From NCBI GenBank assembly GCA_030765045.1, contig CM060962.1, positions 216,185,031 to 216,249,030 of the forward strand: DNA of 64,000 nt, given 5' to 3'. Below are positions 59,531 to 64,000 of the stretch, piece after piece. The position numbers were made by a program, and so were the translations under genes. A model generated the notes under the pieces. The model did not search any database and had not been told where the DNA came from. It worked only from the letters and a program-made list of their open reading frames with translations. How positions within the stretch are numbered: position 1 is the stretch's first letter; each line of letters starts with the position of its first letter. This stretch comes from Tenodera sinensis. Lineage: Eukaryota; Arthropoda; Insecta; Mantodea; Mantidae.

Positions 59531-61526
59531 TTTATGGAGTAGTAAGTTTTTATTAACATTACTACACATATTTGGAACACAATTATTTTTCCCCAACATT
59601 CGTTGTTTAAATCGCTGATATCGGCTTGACTCCAGAACTTTCACCAGCGTACCTTAAGCGAGTCGGCAGAATAGGAATAGTTTGGACAAGAGACAAAAAA
59701 TAGGGTAGAGGAAACATCCATGTCCGCCTTACGAACTTTAAGAAGCAGGTCCCCACGCCCCGAAATGCAAGAGCAAACAGCCGGTGAGCGTCACCATAGA
59801 CACTGACTCTCTTAAAACCAAACAAGTGCATACAACCAACACTGTCATTTCGCATTTCTCCAGCAGACAACAGGCTACAAACAGATCATTTAAACAAATT
59901 CAATTACGAAGCAATAAACGTACATGACTTCTCTGAGCAAAGATTAGTGATACCTGTTAGGTTTACCTGTGCATGGCTATGTATCAGATTCGTGCCGCAC
60001 CTGCAAACAGAGAGACAGGGGTTCGATCTCCAGCAGCTGCTTGCTAACGTGTCGACAGGTGCTGAGAGGCCAGCAGTTCGCACACGGGTCGCCTCAGGTC
60101 AGCTGACTTCTTCTTCATTAATGATATCTGTCAAACGCTGCCCTCTAAGATTTATGTAGTTCCGCATTAGCGAGGAGGCTATTGTAGTATATCTCCATGT
60201 AATGTCGACTAATGTAGTAATTGCCAACCATATAAGGTTGAAGGTTCTCTTCAGCTGCTGGCGGTCACCCAAAATACCTACTGCGGACCAATTACCCACA
60301 ATTTTTCATGCCGATCCAACGTTGGACAGCAACTGTAAAAGTTTGTACATGTTTGGTGCAAAACAGCGTGGCATGGAAATTATTTTTCAGCAGTTTACTG
60401 CCTCTACACCTGCTATGTAAATAAAGCCCATGTTAAGAAAGGTGCATACTCCAAAACTCATAAAGATGTTTAAAATGATCCATTCGTTAGGTATTCATAG
60501 CAAATATTGAATGCTGAATATGCGTATAGGGCAGTTTCAGTCTGTATATGACACTGACAACAATTATTCTGCCGCTTAAATCACGCTAGGAAGTGTCAAT
60601 TGAGGTGGTACGCCTTCCCAATCCATACATACTTTCTTAACCTTTCTCCATAATTCGCAAACAGGGTTCAAAGTGGAATGTACAGTATCTTCAAAAAGCC
60701 ACTCCAAATTTTTTTCACACAAATAATTATACATTTTACCAGTTACTTAAATGAAGGATTGCATCCGTGCTAAAAATTCAAAATTGTGATCATAAACTAA
60801 AATAAATAAAAAAAAAAAAATAATGAAAAATCTCACACATATCCACTATCAAGGAACACTGATATCGTTCAAAATTGAAACCATTTTATTCCAGTGCTGT
60901 TAGGACCTGTTTTCGAGTATTATAGGGATACTGAGAGACAACAATCGACCGTGTTGTCGGCACATGGTAACAGAGAACTTGCATTTCACCCTCTTTGATT
61001 TTGTCAGCTTAATTAATCTTTACGTTTCTTCCTCACATTGAGCACAAGACCGACTGCCCTAAACTTTCACAATCCAAAACAGACAAAAATATAATTTTAG
61101 GACGAAACTCTTTCAGTTTCTGGAAAGCAACACATCAGCCGCCTACCCGTAAAACCCGAATGATATTCCAGTTTTGAACAAGCAGAGTGTCCGTTGTACG
61201 TTTCTATTCAAGTTCGACATCTTTTAAGAACAAAGTAAGATGTTTCTCTTAGAATTTCTCCTACCAAACATGTAAAACTTGTGTGATTTACAAAGAATGG
61301 CTCTGATAATTTTAATAAAAATAACAAACATTTCAGTTATTCCTGAGGAAAATAAAATGTGCATTATTATTTATTTGTGCCAACAAACTTACTGTGGTTC
61401 GGAGGGTCTGCGGTGCAGATCCAAGATGTGACATTGAATTTTCCGGTTCCGATTCTACCTCTCAAAAATTCTACAAGTTTAACTTTCTGCTAATCGCCAA
61501 TTTACTGTTATTAGGTTCTTATTAAG
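59531..61526. other. No gene; one isolated B-box-like site
   Basis: GACAGGGGTTCGATCTCCAG at 60014-60033 resembles a tRNA B box, preceded by a weak tRNA-like stretch from about 59955, perhaps another SINE head. No other signal. Small frames lack family signatures. Confidence 0.4.
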
Positions 61527-62260
61527 TTTTACTTTCTCTACCATGTGCATAGTAGCTAGAGATAATATCGCATCTCACCCAAAACTTTGATAGAAAAATA
61601 TCACTGAAAATACACGTTTTGAGGTACCCTGAACAAAAAATTAGAAAATCTCCGTGTCCGCGTGTGTATCCATGTACCTACAGCATAACTTAAGAACGAA
61701 AAGTCGGTTAAATACCAAAGCTCGTATTCAGACTCAGCATTTTTCAAGGGCGTGACTGGAAGAGTTTCTGGAAAATTCCTCCACCCCAAACTGCTCCTTG
61801 CAGGAAACATTTTCAAAAATTTCCATTTTCACGAAAATGGTTATAATAACGATTTTTATTAAATTACTTTATATGTGAGATGTTTTCATGACAAATTAAA
61901 TGTAGGTGTATCTTGAGTATTCTGGGAATGGTCCCTGAGGTCCTCTTCACTCTGGATGACTTTTGCATAACCGTAAGAGATAGCTAAAATCTTGCTATAG
62001 AAAATGTAGATCTCATTAAAACATACAATATATGTGGATTTGATTTGAATGGAGTAGAGTGCAGTGAACCATTTCAGAGTTATTCATTATTTGTTTCAAT
62101 TTTGTATACTTATCCTTTTCTCATATGGGAAGTCGTTTTCTTTTTTTCTCCTGGATGTGCAAAGAGAAGGGGATTTCAAAGCCATCACATACCGACCAGC
62201 TCTTAAAAGATTTCAATATCGCCTGCAGGCGATATCTGGGTAAGACACTGTTTGAACATG
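61527..62260 (-). repeat. HP repeat copy, truncated
   Basis: Reverse copy starting TTTTACTTTCTCTACCATGT GCATAGTAGCTAGAG, with blocks 'cgaaaagtcggttaaatacc', 'tggatgacttttgcataacc' and 'gtgaaccatttcagagttat'. It is lost after about 62250, before the left end. Confidence 0.75.
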
Positions 62261-62586
62261 TCAGGTAAACATTTTCAGGAAGATTTTCGCACCTAAAATT
62301 ACCCTTCGCACAGATCCACTTTCAAATTGAAGATACATTTGACACATTTAAAAAGGCGTGCTGCCTAAGTTCCGGTCTCTGGTAATAATGAATGAATGTT
62401 GCAAACGTGTTTTTCATAATATAGCAGAAGATTATGTTGGACTATAAATTTATGCCCTAATTTTTCTCTTAAGCCATATTTCAGTCCGTCCAAACATTCG
62501 TTTATCAAGATTCCAGTGTAAGGGCTCCTGTGTCCAAAAATTAGTATTTATGGACAAGCTCCGCGTGTTTGTATGTGTATGTGTGG

Positions 62587-62640
<54 letters not shown>

Positions 62641-62991
62641 CGCACGCTCCTGAATAGTGAGGGCTTACGTGGAAATACTGCCTCAAGCTGCAAGTTATTC
62701 ATTCCTTTTAAGTCAACAAACAGGGTAGATAATATAGCTCTATGTTTAGAAAAATGTTTTTTTTTTGTTTTAATTTTGAATGCCGATTCCGCCCAATTTT
62801 GGTGTGCTGGTTCCAAATAAGTTATCAGTTTCCCTCTATCATGTTCAGATGGTTTAAAAAAACAATGAAAATCAAACTTGTCTATCAGCAATGAGTTAAT
62901 TATTTGTAGACATGTATAAATTCAAACTGCGATGCTCAAGAACATGTAAACATAGTGCACGTATATTTAACAAAAATTACCAACTGTTGAT
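62261..62991. other. No gene; (TG)n at 62588-62634
   Basis: Sequence near 62490-62590 resembles HP sequence next to the TG tract ('ctcctgtgtccaaaaatta'). Otherwise unassigned. Confidence 0.45.
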
Positions 62992-63034
62992 ATAATAAAT
63001 AAATAAATAAATAATTTAATAAATAAATAAATAA
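62992..63034. repeat. (AATA)n microsatellite
   Basis: Imperfect AATA units leading directly into the GATA array; the two are one compound locus. Confidence 0.9.

Positions 63035-64000
<966 letters not shown>

Overview
The window is eukaryotic, almost certainly arthropod and probably insect nuclear DNA. It is AT-rich, gene-poor and packed with tRNA-derived SINEs, DNA-transposon remnants (two hAT, one mariner, one pogo-like, one unassigned TIR element), a 5'-truncated I/Jockey-type LINE and long perfect microsatellites. The only convincing gene has spliceosomal introns. I see no bacterial operon, CRISPR array, rRNA or intact canonical tRNA gene. Species and chromosome cannot be told from sequence alone.

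Layout. 1-7.4 kb: SINEs, copies of a hairpin-ended repeat (called HP here) and (AAT)n arrays. 7.4-14.2 kb: AT-rich DNA with no recognisable gene. 14.2-15.5 kb: a poly(T)-flanked repeat (called Y here) abutting a 730-bp (AAT)n array. 16.2-17.9 kb: minus-strand LINE remnant with an intact RNase H catalytic set. 19.5-34 kb: SINEs, an internally deleted hAT (23.0-23.9 kb), tandem HP copies, a pogo-like element and a solo-LTR-like element. 35.5-37.6 kb: a TIR transposon followed a few bases later by a truncated mariner. 38.15-55.48 kb: a giant near-perfect palindrome. 56.4-57.75 kb: a hAT element with TIRs and target duplication that carries a fragment of a host gene like CCNDBP1. 59-62.3 kb: more SINE and HP copies. 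63.0-64.0 kb: a (GATA)n array running off the end.

The main discovery is the palindrome: two arms of about 8.6 kb around a 57-bp spacer. The arms differ by scattered substitutions, CA-length changes and one extra 120-130-bp C-rich minisatellite unit. Each arm carries one copy of a compact three-exon gene with CCAAT and TATA boxes, canonical splice sites and a 201-residue predicted product holding a PMDLS (CtBP-type) motif. I cannot assign this gene to a known family. Each arm also has a GGTCACC minisatellite near the centre and a decayed BED-finger reading frame. The two gene copies point toward each other. Either this is a real inverted duplication, possibly kept similar by gene conversion, or it is an assembly join of two near-identical copies. 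The arm differences argue against a simple fold-back read, but only spanning reads can decide.

No metabolic pathway or operon is present. The window is best read as repeat-rich intergenic DNA holding one duplicated host-type gene and one transposon-captured gene fragment.
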